From Flavobacterium cerinum (GTDB lineage Bacteria > Bacteroidota > Bacteroidia > Flavobacteriales > Flavobacteriaceae), in assembly GCF_024496085.1 (NCBI RefSeq), contig NZ_CP101751.1, positions 124,001 through 188,000 of the forward strand: a stretch of DNA of 64,000 nucleotides. Direction: 5' to 3'. Below, in pieces: positions 1-8,052 of this stretch; the first letter of the stretch is position 1, and the number at the start of each line of letters is the position of its first letter. The notes beneath the pieces are model-generated. The model did not search any database. It saw only the letters and a list, made by a program, of their open reading frames with translations, and was not told the DNA's origin. The translations under genes and the position numbers were made by a program.

Positions 1-816
1 GTCTTCTTTCATCCGCATAAAAGTAGCATCAGTATCGGTCTTACAAAAGCTGTTTCGCTTACCCATTATATCTTCTTGCTTAGCATACTTCTCAAGGTTT
101 GCAGGCCAGTTCTTACGGGCATAGTTAAGCTTCTGCCGTACTTTAGGGCATATCTTTTTGCCTTTAAGGGCGGTGTCAATCTTCTTAATAGTCTTTTCAA
201 CAGCTTCCTTGTCAATAGCCTTAAACTCAACTTCTGTCTTGTCTTTAGATTCAGTAGCGGCAACTTGCTGCGTATACTCCCATAAGTCCTGAAGCTGCTC
301 TTCTATGCGCCTTTTATTCCTTTCGATGGATCTGCCCCATACAAAAGTGTACCGGTTGGCATTGGCTTCTATTTTTGTACCATCGGTAAAAACAGTTTTA
401 AGGCTCACATGTCCCTGGGATTCTAAAAGCAATACAACCTGGGTAAAGATGCTGCGTACCTCATCTTTAAGGCGTTCACTCCTAAAGCGGTTTATAGTAT
501 TATGGTCAGGACGGCTCATACCGCTTAACCACATAAAATGGATATTCTGCTTCAAGGCTTCCTCAAGCCTGCGGCTGGAAAAAATATTGCACAAATAACC
601 ATAAACCAACACTTTAAGAAGCATGCGGGGATGGTAACTGGAAGTGCCGCCTGGTTTGTAATTCTTAATAAGGCACTCCAAATCAAGACCGTCAATCACA
701 TCGGAAACGGTTCTTACTGGATGGTTGAGTTCTATCAGCTCCTCTAAACTCGGAGGAAGTAGAAAATTTTGCTTGGGATTGTAATCTTTAAAGACTACTT
801 TTGATTTATTATACAC
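1..816 (-). CDS. IS1182-family DDE transposase, partial (C-terminal part outside window)
   Basis: Reading leftward from a GTG at 816 there are 272 codons without a stop, ending at the window edge. The protein opens MYNKSKVVFKDYNPKQ and carries the conserved N-terminal block of the family, including PPSLEELIELNHPVR, SYHPRMLLKVLVYGY and SRPDHNTINRFR, then VFTDGTKIEANANRYTF with the first catalytic Asp. Family members are usually about 450-550 residues, so roughly half is missing here. GTG is preferred because homologues start at this tyrosine. A hairpin (820-837) sits directly upstream of the start codon and may limit translation. No frameshift is seen in the visible part, so the element may be active. 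Confidence 0.9.
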   Translation of the reverse strand, partial: MYNKSKVVFKDYNPKQNFLLPPSLEELIELNHPVRTVSDVIDGLDLECLIKNYKPGGTSSYHPRMLLKVLVYGYLCNIFSSRRLEEALKQNIHFMWLSGMSRPDHNTINRFRSERLKDEVRSIFTQVVLLLESQGHVSLKTVFTDGTKIEANANRYTFVWGRSIERNKRRIEEQLQDLWEYTQQVAATESKDKTEVEFKAIDKEAVEKTIKKIDTALKGKKICPKVRQKLNYARKNWPANLEKYAKQEDIMGKRNSFCKTDTDATFMRMKED

Positions 817-911
817 ACCGCAAGTTAACAAACTTGCAAAATATAGGGAGCTCTCGGGCTCCCTTATTTGTATAAAAAAATTGAGGCTGCCTCACTTTTG
901 AGACAGCCCCC
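1..911 (-). mobile_element. IS1182-family insertion sequence, right-hand end only
   Basis: The element enters from the left edge. Its outer end is placed near 909-911, where the minus strand begins with GGGGGCTGTCTCAAAA, a terminus typical of this family in Bacteroidota. The other end lies outside the window, so the terminal repeat and target duplication cannot be confirmed. Between the end and the transposase start are three hairpins: 885-908 (10-base stem with one mismatch), 845-864 (AGGGAGC/GCTCCCT) and 820-837 (GCAAGTT/AACTTGC). Host genes at 976-2013 are transcribed toward the element, so these hairpins may block read-in expression of the transposase. Confidence 0.8.
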
Positions 912-975
912 TTCCTTTTAACGGATGGGAATTTAGCGGAAACGTCTGGTACAAACATAATCCGATTCTCCTTAT

Positions 976-1599
976 TTATCGCAAATTTACTTCCACAACA
1001 ATACCGTCTTTATCGATCTCAATAAACTTTTCTATTCGTTCATGCTGATCGCTGTAATACGTTTTATCTTGATAATAGTTAATATTCCCGTATTGGGTAT
1101 ATCCGGTTCCGGTATGAACCTGACCTGAATGTCCATAGGAAGTCGACATCATCGCCTGAAGAAAATATTTTCCGGGTTTCATTTTTTCAAACTTAAAACG
1201 TCCGTATTCGTCTGTTTTCACATCAATGCGATAACGGTAGGCTGTTTGCGACATAAACACATGTGTCTTTTTGTTTTCCTTCGATTTTCTTAAATCATAC
1301 CAAGCCTCAAAATAAGGCGTTACCGGAAAAAGAGACACCGTACGATTAGTACCATAAACCCGCTCTGCCATTAACGGTTTAATTCCCAGACTACTTTTCT
1401 GTTTTGTCGACAATACTCCTTTAATCGTAGCTTTTCCGTAACCTATGGCTTTCTTAGCCTGAAGGCTATCAAAAGGAGACTCCGGATAGATTTCGGTTAT
1501 CTTATTTTTATTGGCTTTTCTGTCCGCTTCCTTTACAGGATTACAGGATACAATTAAAATAACTAATCCGATCAGGAATAAAAAAGGAGAATACTTCAT
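976..1599 (-). CDS. Secreted lipoprotein of unknown function
   Basis: About 207 residues from ATG at 1599. A longer frame begins with TTG at 1608, directly after the upstream stop codon, but the ATG puts the signal peptide in the expected place. A hydrophobic stretch ends in the lipobox LIVSC, so the mature protein should be lipid-anchored. The middle (RYRIDVKTDEYGRFKFEKMKPG) resembles a carboxypeptidase-regulatory-like or prealbumin-like beta fold with a KPGKY turn. A Tyr/Gly-rich segment follows. I do not recognise a specific family. It lies 9 bases after the lipoprotein gene at 1609-2013 and is probably cotranscribed with it. Confidence 0.7.
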   Translation of the reverse strand: MKYSPFLFLIGLVILIVSCNPVKEADRKANKNKITEIYPESPFDSLQAKKAIGYGKATIKGVLSTKQKSSLGIKPLMAERVYGTNRTVSLFPVTPYFEAWYDLRKSKENKKTHVFMSQTAYRYRIDVKTDEYGRFKFEKMKPGKYFLQAMMSTSYGHSGQVHTGTGYTQYGNINYYQDKTYYSDQHERIEKFIEIDKDGIVVEVNLR

Positions 1600-1608
1600 T
1601 GCTTTCAA

Positions 1609-2013
1609 TTAATATATAGTCGTTGATGCTGACATCACCGATCCAGTTGACACATTTTCTTTTACTACTTCACCGTTAATGATGATTTGTACCTTTAATG
1701 TCCCTGATTCTCCCTGCGTGTTTACATCAGCCGATCCGCCGAATGAAATAGCCTGTACCGAAGCCGGCATGCTAATTTCCGGGCTTTCCCATGTAGTTGC
1801 ATTGATATCGGTATGTGTAGTCATATCTCCTTGTGCATTCGTATAAGCAATAACACCTATTCTGGCATTATCGGTTACAGTTGCTTTATAACGTACTACT
1901 CTATTCGTTCCTGTTGATGAACCAGCCGGACTATCACTGTCACTACTACATGATGTTCCGAAAAGCCCGAAAGCCGTTGTCAATACTAACGTCAAAAAAA
2001 TTCTCTTTTTCAT
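1609..2013 (-). CDS. Small lipoprotein, possibly MmpS-like beta-sandwich
   Basis: 134 residues. The signal peptide MKKRIFLTLVLTTAFGLFGTSC ends in lipobox GTSC, followed by a Ser/Asp/Gly-rich linker. The remaining ~95 residues read as alternating beta strands (VVRYKATVTDNARIGVIAYTN, ending VSTGSVMSASTTIY), a pattern shared with short MmpS-like secreted proteins of Flavobacteria. The function is unknown; the fold assignment is by resemblance only. It is first gene of a two-gene minus-strand unit with the lipoprotein downstream. It is divergent from the sensor kinase at 2234, with 220 bases between them that hold the promoters of both. Confidence 0.7.
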   Translation of the reverse strand: MKKRIFLTLVLTTAFGLFGTSCSSDSDSPAGSSTGTNRVVRYKATVTDNARIGVIAYTNAQGDMTTHTDINATTWESPEISMPASVQAISFGGSADVNTQGESGTLKVQIIINGEVVKENVSTGSVMSASTTIY

Positions 2014-2233
2014 ATTATAAAAGGTCTAAATGGTTGAACAATCTTTCTGAAACAAAATTAGATTGCAGCCAAAACAGTAACAATCGCAGAAAATGAGTAT
2101 TTTTTTCTAATGGTTTTCCGGTATTTTTCAATATTCATATGGCTTTTTACAATGTTTTTATAATCTTTGAAAGAAATTGATTTGATAAAAATTATATTTA
2201 TCAGTAAATTCCTATTTATTACCCTAAATTAAT

Positions 2234-4255
2234 ATGCGAATCATGCACCGGATTTTGTTTTTCCGAAAATTATTATGGTCCCTTTTTATCCTAATCGGTT
2301 TTTCATTTTCTGTTACCGCTCAACAGCTTTTACCGGTTAATGAAAAAACATATGCCGATAGTCTAAGTCATATTGTATATTCTAAGAAAACGGATAGTAT
2401 CAGAGCCAATGCCAGTTTTTTACTTTCCGATTATTGGAGGGCTAAAGACACCGTTAAAAGCCGTTTATTTCTAACAAAAGGCAAACAACTCGCCGCCAGA
2501 AATAATTATCTGTATGCTTTGTATTGTTTTTACGAGGGTCAACATTTGTCATCTTTTAAACCGGAAAAGGCTATTCTTACCTTACAAAAAGCGACAAAAA
2601 AACTAGCTGCTTTTCACACTCCGGCCAGTTATGAAGCTGCTGCTTCAGCTTGGTATAATGCTGCCATCTTACAACGCAATAAAAAAGGGGATCCATTTGT
2701 GATCAATATATTATTAAACAAGTCCATCCCTTTGGCTCAGAAATCCGGAAAACCGAAAAAAATTGCCCATTATTATTCGCAATTGGGAACACTTTTTATG
2801 TATAATTCCCAGTTTGACAAAGCAGAAAGCTATAACCAAAAAGCGATTGATTTGTTAGAAAAAAACAATCCCGGTTCAACCGAATTGATGTTAGCCTATC
2901 TCGGCGCTGTAAGTAATTATATCTATAAAGGAAACAACGAAGAGGCCAAAATAATGTTAGATAAAGCCAAAAATATCCTGGCTCCTTATCCCGAATCGAC
3001 TCATTATCCCTATTATTATTATAACGAAGGACTTTATTTGATTACGAAGGGTTATTTTAACAATGCCATTAAAAGTATCGATAAAGGTGTTGCCTTGTCT
3101 AAAAGCATGAACCAACCTACCTTACTCCAAATGCTTATTTTTAGAAAATATGACATCTATCTCCAATTAGAACAATATAAAAATGCCCGGGATTTATTGT
3201 TGAGCCTACTTAAGGAAGGGACTTTAGCAGCGGAAGTCAACAATCGGAAAATGTTTTATACCCAATTGGCCAGTGTTAATAAAAAGATGGGAAACCTGAA
3301 AGAAGCCTACGATTGGCAAGCCCAATACAGTAAATTAAGCGATAGTATTAATGATGGTAAGCTAAAAGAAAAAATTAACGAGCTGGAAGTACAGTTTCAA
3401 AATGCCGAAAATCAGAAAAAGATAACGGCTCTTGAAACGGACAAAAAAGAAGCGGCTCTCGCGGCTAAAAACAATCGCCTTTTTAGCGGACTACTAGGTG
3501 CCACGGCCTTGTTCTTTCTTGTAATTGCCATACTCGCATTTGCTTTCTACCGAAATCAGAAAAAGTTATCCGAGCAAAAAGAAATCAACCATCAACAGCA
3601 ATTAAAAGAGCTTCAACAGCAGCAACTTTTATCGTTAACCGAAGCTATGCTTGAAGGTGAAGAACGGGAACGTCGTCGGGTAGCCCGGGATCTCCATGAT
3701 GGTTTAGGTGGTATGTTAGCCGGTATAAAGATAAAATTATCAGGAGAAATGACCGCTCTTAATAAAAATCCGGATCCGGTAGAAATTCAAAAAATTATCG
3801 GACAGTTAGATAATTCGGTAACCGAATTACGTCGTATTGCCCGTAATATGATGCCGGAAACATTACTTCGTTTTGGCCTTGAAACGGCATTAAAAGACTT
3901 ATGTGAATCGCTTCAAACGCATGAAATCGCTGTTAGTTATGAAGCCTTTAATATTGATAATGAAATGCCGATGGCAACTCAGGTCATTATTTACCGGATC
4001 ATTCAGGAAGCTTTATCGAATGCTATCCGCCATTCTGAAGCCAATACCATTATGGTACAATGCAGTCAAAACGGAAAAACATTTTTTATTACTGTCGAAG
4101 ATGACGGAAAAGGTTTTGATAAGCGCATTCTGGAACAGAAAAAAGGAATCGGTATTACCAATATTGAAAACCGTGCAAAATACCTGAACGGAAAAGTCGA
4201 AATTCATTCTGCTCCGGATGAAGGAACCACAATAAATGTAGAATTAGATGTCTGA
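2234..4255 (+). CDS. TPR-containing sensor histidine kinase (HisKA_3 / NarX type)
   Basis: 673 residues. A signal peptide ends near VTAQQ. About 350 residues of TPR-like helical repeats follow, predicted periplasmic. A coiled region leads to a membrane segment near residues 415-437 (LLGATALFFLVIAILAFAF), then a cytoplasmic coiled coil rich in Gln. The dimerisation/phosphoacceptor helix carries RDLHDGLGG with His488. The HATPase domain has QEALSNAIRHS near 590-600, VEDDGKGFD and GIGITNIENRAK. This is the common Bacteroidota design in which the TPRs probably sense a periplasmic signal. The gene overlaps its response regulator by 8 bases. The signal is unknown. A second ATG lies 9 bases downstream of the chosen start. 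Confidence 0.92.
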   Translation: MRIMHRILFFRKLLWSLFILIGFSFSVTAQQLLPVNEKTYADSLSHIVYSKKTDSIRANASFLLSDYWRAKDTVKSRLFLTKGKQLAARNNYLYALYCFYEGQHLSSFKPEKAILTLQKATKKLAAFHTPASYEAAASAWYNAAILQRNKKGDPFVINILLNKSIPLAQKSGKPKKIAHYYSQLGTLFMYNSQFDKAESYNQKAIDLLEKNNPGSTELMLAYLGAVSNYIYKGNNEEAKIMLDKAKNILAPYPESTHYPYYYYNEGLYLITKGYFNNAIKSIDKGVALSKSMNQPTLLQMLIFRKYDIYLQLEQYKNARDLLLSLLKEGTLAAEVNNRKMFYTQLASVNKKMGNLKEAYDWQAQYSKLSDSINDGKLKEKINELEVQFQNAENQKKITALETDKKEAALAAKNNRLFSGLLGATALFFLVIAILAFAFYRNQKKLSEQKEINHQQQLKELQQQQLLSLTEAMLEGEERERRRVARDLHDGLGGMLAGIKIKLSGEMTALNKNPDPVEIQKIIGQLDNSVTELRRIARNMMPETLLRFGLETALKDLCESLQTHEIAVSYEAFNIDNEMPMATQVIIYRIIQEALSNAIRHSEANTIMVQCSQNGKTFFITVEDDGKGFDKRILEQKKGIGITNIENRAKYLNGKVEIHSAPDEGTTINVELDV

Positions 4256-4883
4256 TACCGCAAAAATCATATTGGCCATTGTAGATGATCATCCTATTGT
4301 CATTGAAGGCCTGAAAACATTATTAAAAAGTGATCCCCGTATCACCGCTGTCAGCTTTATTAACGGCCAATCCTTTCTTGATTTTATCGAAAGTAACGAT
4401 GTCGACATTGTATTGCTCGATATTATGCTACCCGACTATCACGGAATCGAGCTGTGTAAAATGATAAAGCGGAAAGTCCCGGAAACCGTTATTCTCGGAT
4501 TGAGTAATCAAGCGGAACGAAGTATTATGATGCAGTTACTTCAAAACGGCGCCGGAGGTTATGTTTTAAAAAATGCGAATGCCAATGAACTTTTGAATTG
4601 TATTTCGGAGGCGCTGGAAGGAAAACTAACTTTTAGTGAAGAGGCCAAAGCGATTATGACAAAACCATCTCAAAATGAATGGAAATCCATTCCGACATTA
4701 ACTAAAAGGGAAAAGCAGATTTTACAAAAAATTGCTAATGGTGAAACTACCGTTGCTATCGCCGATGAATTATTTGTGAGTCCGTTGACAGTGGAGACAC
4801 ATCGACGAAATTTGCTACAGAAATTCGGCGCTAAAAATGTTGCGGAATTGATTAAAATGGCTGTAGAATATAAATTTTTATAA
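4248..4883 (+). CDS. NarL/FixJ-family response regulator
   Basis: 211 residues. The receiver domain has the acidic pair Asp13-Asp14, phosphoacceptor Asp58 (VLLDIMLPD), Ser86 and Lys108 (GGYVLKNA), so all switch residues are in place. After a linker the LuxR-type helix-turn-helix covers about residues 148-205 (LTKREKQILQKIANGE through SPLTVETHRRNLLQKFG). The start overlaps the end of the kinase gene by 8 bases, so the two are translationally coupled and form one phosphorelay. Targets cannot be read from the sequence. The divergent lipoprotein genes at 976-2013 are reasonable candidates by position alone. Confidence 0.95.
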   Translation: MSDTAKIILAIVDDHPIVIEGLKTLLKSDPRITAVSFINGQSFLDFIESNDVDIVLLDIMLPDYHGIELCKMIKRKVPETVILGLSNQAERSIMMQLLQNGAGGYVLKNANANELLNCISEALEGKLTFSEEAKAIMTKPSQNEWKSIPTLTKREKQILQKIANGETTVAIADELFVSPLTVETHRRNLLQKFGAKNVAELIKMAVEYKFL

Positions 4884-4924
4884 AAAACTGTATCTTTATA
4901 CAGCACATTATTAATCATTTAGCG

Positions 4925-5566
4925 ATGAAACCGGTTACAAATATCGATCAATATATCGGCAACTTTCCGGAGGCTACCCAGTTATTACTACATCAAATCC
5001 GAAACAGTATTAGAGAGGTAATTCCTGAAGCTGAAGAAGTGATCAATTACGGTATGCCTACTTATCAATTACACGGAAATGTCGTGCATTTTGCGGCTTA
5101 TAAAAATCATATTGGCTTTTACCCGGCTCCATCCGGAATAGCAGCGTTTAAATCGGAATTATACCTTTACAAAGGGGCAAAAGGATCTGTTCAGTTTCCG
5201 TTAGATCGTCCGTTACCGTTACAACTAATCCAATCCATTACGCTATTTCGGGCTCAGGAAAATACTGAAAAAGCCCGGTTAAAAAAATCATTGCGAACCT
5301 GTACAAAAGGGCATCGCTATTATAAAAGTAGTACCTGTCCGGTGTGTCCGGTTTGTGAATCGGAGAGAAAGCCTCAAAATGATTTTCTATCCCGATTTTC
5401 TGCTCCGGCCAGACGTGCTTTAGAACAACATCACATTTTTTCCGAAGGTGATTTAACCCGGTTTACAGAACAGGAAATTTTAGCTTTTCACGGTATCGGA
5501 AAAAGTTCGCTTCCCAAACTAAAAGAGGCACTTATTTCTGCCGGTTTACATTTTAAATCTACATGA
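4925..5566 (+). CDS. DUF1801 protein with Zn-ribbon-like and HhH (alpha-CTD-like) C-terminus
   Basis: 213 residues in three parts. Residues 1-~115 match DUF1801 (YdhG fold), with VINYGMPTYQLHG and HIGFYPAPSGI. Residues 126-144 hold Cys126, His130, Cys138, Cys141 and Cys144, a spacing that could bind zinc. Residues ~153-210 resemble the helix-hairpin-helix C-terminal domain of RNA polymerase alpha (SAPARRALEQ, FHGIGKSSLPKLKEAL). The last two parts suggest nucleic-acid contact, but the function of DUF1801 itself is not established. The gene overlaps a second DUF1801 gene by 4 bases (ATGA), so they are probably made together. Confidence 0.8.
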   Translation: MKPVTNIDQYIGNFPEATQLLLHQIRNSIREVIPEAEEVINYGMPTYQLHGNVVHFAAYKNHIGFYPAPSGIAAFKSELYLYKGAKGSVQFPLDRPLPLQLIQSITLFRAQENTEKARLKKSLRTCTKGHRYYKSSTCPVCPVCESERKPQNDFLSRFSAPARRALEQHHIFSEGDLTRFTEQEILAFHGIGKSSLPKLKEALISAGLHFKST

Positions 5567-5961
5567 TGAATATAACTGTAACTGAACATATTCAAAACAG
5601 GAATCATCCATTGACAGCAATTATTATGGCTTTACGCCAAATTATATTAGAAGTTGACAATCGAATAGCCGAACAAATTAAATGGAATTCTCCGAGTTTT
5701 TACTATTCCGGTGCAATGAAACCTTTTGATCCTAAAGAATACAAAAGAGATATTGTTGTTTTTAATTTACACAAAGAAGATTGCGTACTATTGGTATTCC
5801 CTACGGGCGCTACAATTCATGATACTTCGGGACTGTTAGAAGGTAAATTTACCGATAGTCGAAAAGTAGTGCTATTCAAGTCAATTGATCAGGTCATGCA
5901 GCGGAAAAATGACTTGCAAGCTATTATTACAGAGTGGTTACGATTGGTTGATACACCATAG
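5563..5961 (+). CDS. DUF1801 domain protein
   Basis: 132 residues, essentially one DUF1801 domain: a helical N-terminus, then EQIKWNSPSFYYSG, which corresponds to the VINYGMPTY block of its neighbour, and a beta-rich second half ending in a long helix. No signal peptide or membrane segment. The start is ATG overlapping the upstream stop (ATGA); a second ATG follows immediately. The pairing of a plain DUF1801 protein with a DUF1801-HhH fusion suggests a hetero-oligomer, but this is inference. The gene converges on the alkylation-repair gene with only 7 bases between them. Confidence 0.8.
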   Translation: MMNITVTEHIQNRNHPLTAIIMALRQIILEVDNRIAEQIKWNSPSFYYSGAMKPFDPKEYKRDIVVFNLHKEDCVLLVFPTGATIHDTSGLLEGKFTDSRKVVLFKSIDQVMQRKNDLQAIITEWLRLVDTP

Positions 5962-5968
5962 CTATCTC

Positions 5969-6664
5969 TTATTTTTTCAAGCTCATATAATATGCTTTTT
6001 CTTCCGGTTCAAAATGTTCTAAGGCGTAACGCAACATTACTCTAGGCATTGTAGCTGCGTGTACATCCAAAAAACGTATTAACCGGATTTTATCCGTTTT
6101 CCCGGCCTGGCGAATCCATCCGCCTACAGCTTTTCGAATCAGATCTTCCGAATCATTAACCAATATCGCTGCTATAGCAAAAGTATCATCCGCTTGTTTA
6201 TTTCTTAAAAAATAGCCCGTGCTTACAATAGCGGTACGCCTGGCCCAAATATTATCCGATTGTGCTAATTGATATAAAATAGCTCTAGGTTTATCCCAAA
6301 GGTAACGTCCCACAACAAACTGACAACTTATATCAACCAAATCCCAATTATTGATCTGATCGAGACGACTCATATAAAGTTCAAACATGGCTTTTCGCTC
6401 GGCATCAGAAGTTTTTTTATTTCTTCCTTTCTTATCCATAATGCTTAAAGCACCGGCACGTATCTCATGAATTGGATTTTCCAAAAGCAGCGCTACTTCT
6501 TGTAACGGCATATCCATATAATCTTGAGCTACTTTAAAAAGTTGTCCCATTTTAATCCCCATAAACAACGACCCATTCGTTATTTTAAAATAACGTTGGA
6601 TTTTCACTTTCTCTATATCGGACTGATACTGATTAAGGTCAACTATAAATTGTTCTGCGGTCAT
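5969..6664 (-). CDS. AlkD-like DNA alkylation repair glycosylase
   Basis: 231 residues of HEAT-like helices, the normal size for the AlkC/AlkD superfamily. Trp107 and Asp111 in NNWDLVDIS, Arg143 in ARRTAIV and Trp183 in GGWIRQAG line up with the DNA-binding and catalytic aromatic/acidic positions of AlkD (Trp109, Asp113, Arg148, Trp187 in Bacillus AlkD). Members excise N3- and N7-alkylpurines, cationic lesions, without flipping the base. A TATATTTG box at 6709-6716 suggests its own promoter with a leader near 40 bases. It is not in an operon with other repair genes here. Confidence 0.88.
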   Translation of the reverse strand: MTAEQFIVDLNQYQSDIEKVKIQRYFKITNGSLFMGIKMGQLFKVAQDYMDMPLQEVALLLENPIHEIRAGALSIMDKKGRNKKTSDAERKAMFELYMSRLDQINNWDLVDISCQFVVGRYLWDKPRAILYQLAQSDNIWARRTAIVSTGYFLRNKQADDTFAIAAILVNDSEDLIRKAVGGWIRQAGKTDKIRLIRFLDVHAATMPRVMLRYALEHFEPEEKAYYMSLKK

Positions 6665-6708
6665 ATATAAACATTACATTGCCAACTACGGACATATTTA
6701 AATTATTT

Positions 6709-6716
6709 CAAATATA
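6709..6716 (-). promoter_or_regulatory. -7 box TATATTTG, likely alkD-like gene promoter
   Basis: Matches the Bacteroidota -7 consensus TAnnTTTG exactly and lies 45 bases before the start codon at 6664. No TTG is found at a good -33 distance, so the assignment rests on the -7 box alone. Confidence 0.45.
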
Positions 6717-6732
6717 TCGTAGAAAAACAACA

Positions 6733-6740
6733 TAACTTTG
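6733..6740 (+). promoter_or_regulatory. -7 box TAACTTTG facing into the empty gap
   Basis: Exact TAnnTTTG match followed by CACAG. No gene follows on this strand for about 760 bases. No -33 TTG at the usual distance. Confidence 0.3.
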
Positions 6741-7009
6741 CACAGTAATAAAAAAGTTTTTTGAGATTAAAATAGTTAAGAGACACCCTATTCTTTCAAA
6801 CTGACTCCCCCAATCAATTCTCAAGAACATATCAGGTGCCTCATTAACAACTGTTTAACCCCAAAAAACTTTATTTTTTAAGTAACTCCAAATTAAGCAC
6901 TTAACTATATCCGGAATCTACTCCATAAATTTACCTAACCTTCCGTTAAGCAAATAATTCCACTAAAAGAGCGAATAAATAAGTAAATGGTAACATACTT
7001 TATAATATA

Positions 7010-7102
7010 TTAATTAATAATTCTTGTAGAATCAACTTTAAACTTATTAACGTACTCTGTTTCATCCTTGATTGTCATATAGCAAACGATACAAGGAATC
7101 AT
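7010..7102 (-). CDS. Possible 30-residue ORF, unrecognised
   Basis: ATG at 7102 to TAA at 7010 gives MIPCIVCYMTIKDETEYVNK and ten more residues. The frame stays open for 14 further codons upstream of the ATG and reads like protein (RRRQCVAK) in a region where other frames are full of stops. It uses AAG for lysine, whereas nearby genes prefer AAA. It could be a small gene, a decayed remnant or chance. No family recognised. Confidence 0.2.
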   Translation of the reverse strand: MIPCIVCYMTIKDETEYVNKFKVDSTRIIN

Positions 7103-7429
7103 TTTAGCTACACATTGCCTTCTTCTTACGATTTCAAAAGTTTCTCATTAACACATATTGAATTTCTAAAAATCATCAAAAAAGAACTCTTTTATCGATA
7201 TTGTTATAACTAAAACTGCATTACTTCAAATTCATTTACAAGGCAAAGTAAACGCAAAAACAAAGGCAAAAAAAGAAATTAGACACTCACTTCCACGTAG
7301 CTGAAAAAATAAACACAAAACACTGATTTACAATATTTTAAAAACAACCAGTTTTATTATTTGAGTGTTTTTGAGTATTTATTACTTGCTAATAATAATT
7401 TCAATTCCGTATGGTCACAACACATAGCG

Positions 7430-7437
7430 CAAAGATA
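7430..7437 (-). promoter_or_regulatory. -7 box TATCTTTG facing left into the empty gap
   Basis: Exact TAnnTTTG match followed by GCGC. A TTG lies 15 bases upstream (7453-7455), a little closer than usual. It would drive a transcript of up to ~770 bases toward the alkD-like gene. Confidence 0.35.
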
Positions 7438-7503
7438 AAACAACATAAAAATCAATAATATTGTTAATTTTCATACATTTACACAACAAAAAAGCAAAAA
7501 ATC

Positions 7504-7986
7504 ATGGAAGTCAACTTTTTAGCGCTTTTATTAGCAGCATTATCCACATTAGTTGTTGGATTTATATGGTATAATCCGAAAGTATTCGGTACTATCTGGA
7601 TGAGAGAAGCTCATCTAACGGAAGAACAGGTAAAAACCGGTAATATGGCCGTTATTTTCGGAATGGCTATTGTCTATGCTTTCTTTATTTCGTTTATCCT
7701 TCAGTTTCTTACAATTCATCAATACGGAGCATTAGGTATGATCGGCGGTGATGTTACTACTGCTAAACCTTCTTATCATGCCTTTATGGCCGACTATGGA
7801 ACCGTTTTCCGTACTTTTAAACACGGTATGCTTCATGGTTTTTTTGCCGGATTATTTTTCGCCTTGCCTGTAGTGGGTACAAGTGCTTTATTTGAACGCA
7901 GATCCTGGAAATATACCTTAATTGCCGGAGGATTCTGGGTAGTAAGTTGCATGATTATGGGCGGAATAATCTGTGCCATGAAATAG
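7504..7986 (+). CDS. DUF1761 integral membrane protein
   Basis: 160 residues with four hydrophobic segments: near 5-24, 48-68, 108-125 and 138-157. The N-terminal pattern LVVGFIWYNPKVFGTIWM is the hallmark of DUF1761, where the WYNP element follows the first helix. The length fits the family. The biochemical role of DUF1761 proteins is not known. The gene stands alone, ends at a terminator hairpin (8018-8050), and follows the long gap at 6665-7503. Confidence 0.85.
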   Translation: MEVNFLALLLAALSTLVVGFIWYNPKVFGTIWMREAHLTEEQVKTGNMAVIFGMAIVYAFFISFILQFLTIHQYGALGMIGGDVTTAKPSYHAFMADYGTVFRTFKHGMLHGFFAGLFFALPVVGTSALFERRSWKYTLIAGGFWVVSCMIMGGIICAMK

Positions 7987-8017
7987 AAAAAAACTTTTTT
8001 AACACTTATTCTATACT

Positions 8018-8050
8018 AATCGCTCTACATTTGTGGAGCGATTCTTTCTT
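8018..8050 (+). terminator. Terminator of the DUF1761 gene
   Basis: Perfect 8-base stem AATCGCTC (8018-8025) / GAGCGATT (8036-8043), 10-base loop, then CTTTCTT. The loop itself contains TACATTTG (8026-8033), an exact -7 box, so a promoter for the next gene may be nested in it. Confidence 0.65.
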
Positions 8051-8052
8051 TA

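Larger units (their letters stand above)
6665..7503. other. 839-base AT-rich gap without a convincing gene
   Basis: All six frames are broken. What can be seen: the likely alkD promoter at 6709-6716, a plus-strand -7 box TAACTTTG at 6733-6740, a minus-strand -7 box TATCTTTG at 7430-7437, and a 30-codon minus-strand frame at 7010-7102. There is no recognisable tRNA, RNase P, tmRNA or repeat structure, and no strong terminator hairpin. The two inward-facing promoter boxes make a non-coding RNA possible, but a decayed gene or long regulatory region fits equally well. Confidence 0.5.

Noticed and set aside
305-747. Plus-strand frames at the left edge
   Set aside because: They are antisense to the intact transposase frame on the minus strand.
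7540-7548. Perfect DnaA box TTATCCACA next to an AT-rich gap, hinting at a replication origin
   Set aside because: It is a single box inside the DUF1761 coding region, with no further boxes in 6665-7503 and no dnaA or dnaN nearby.
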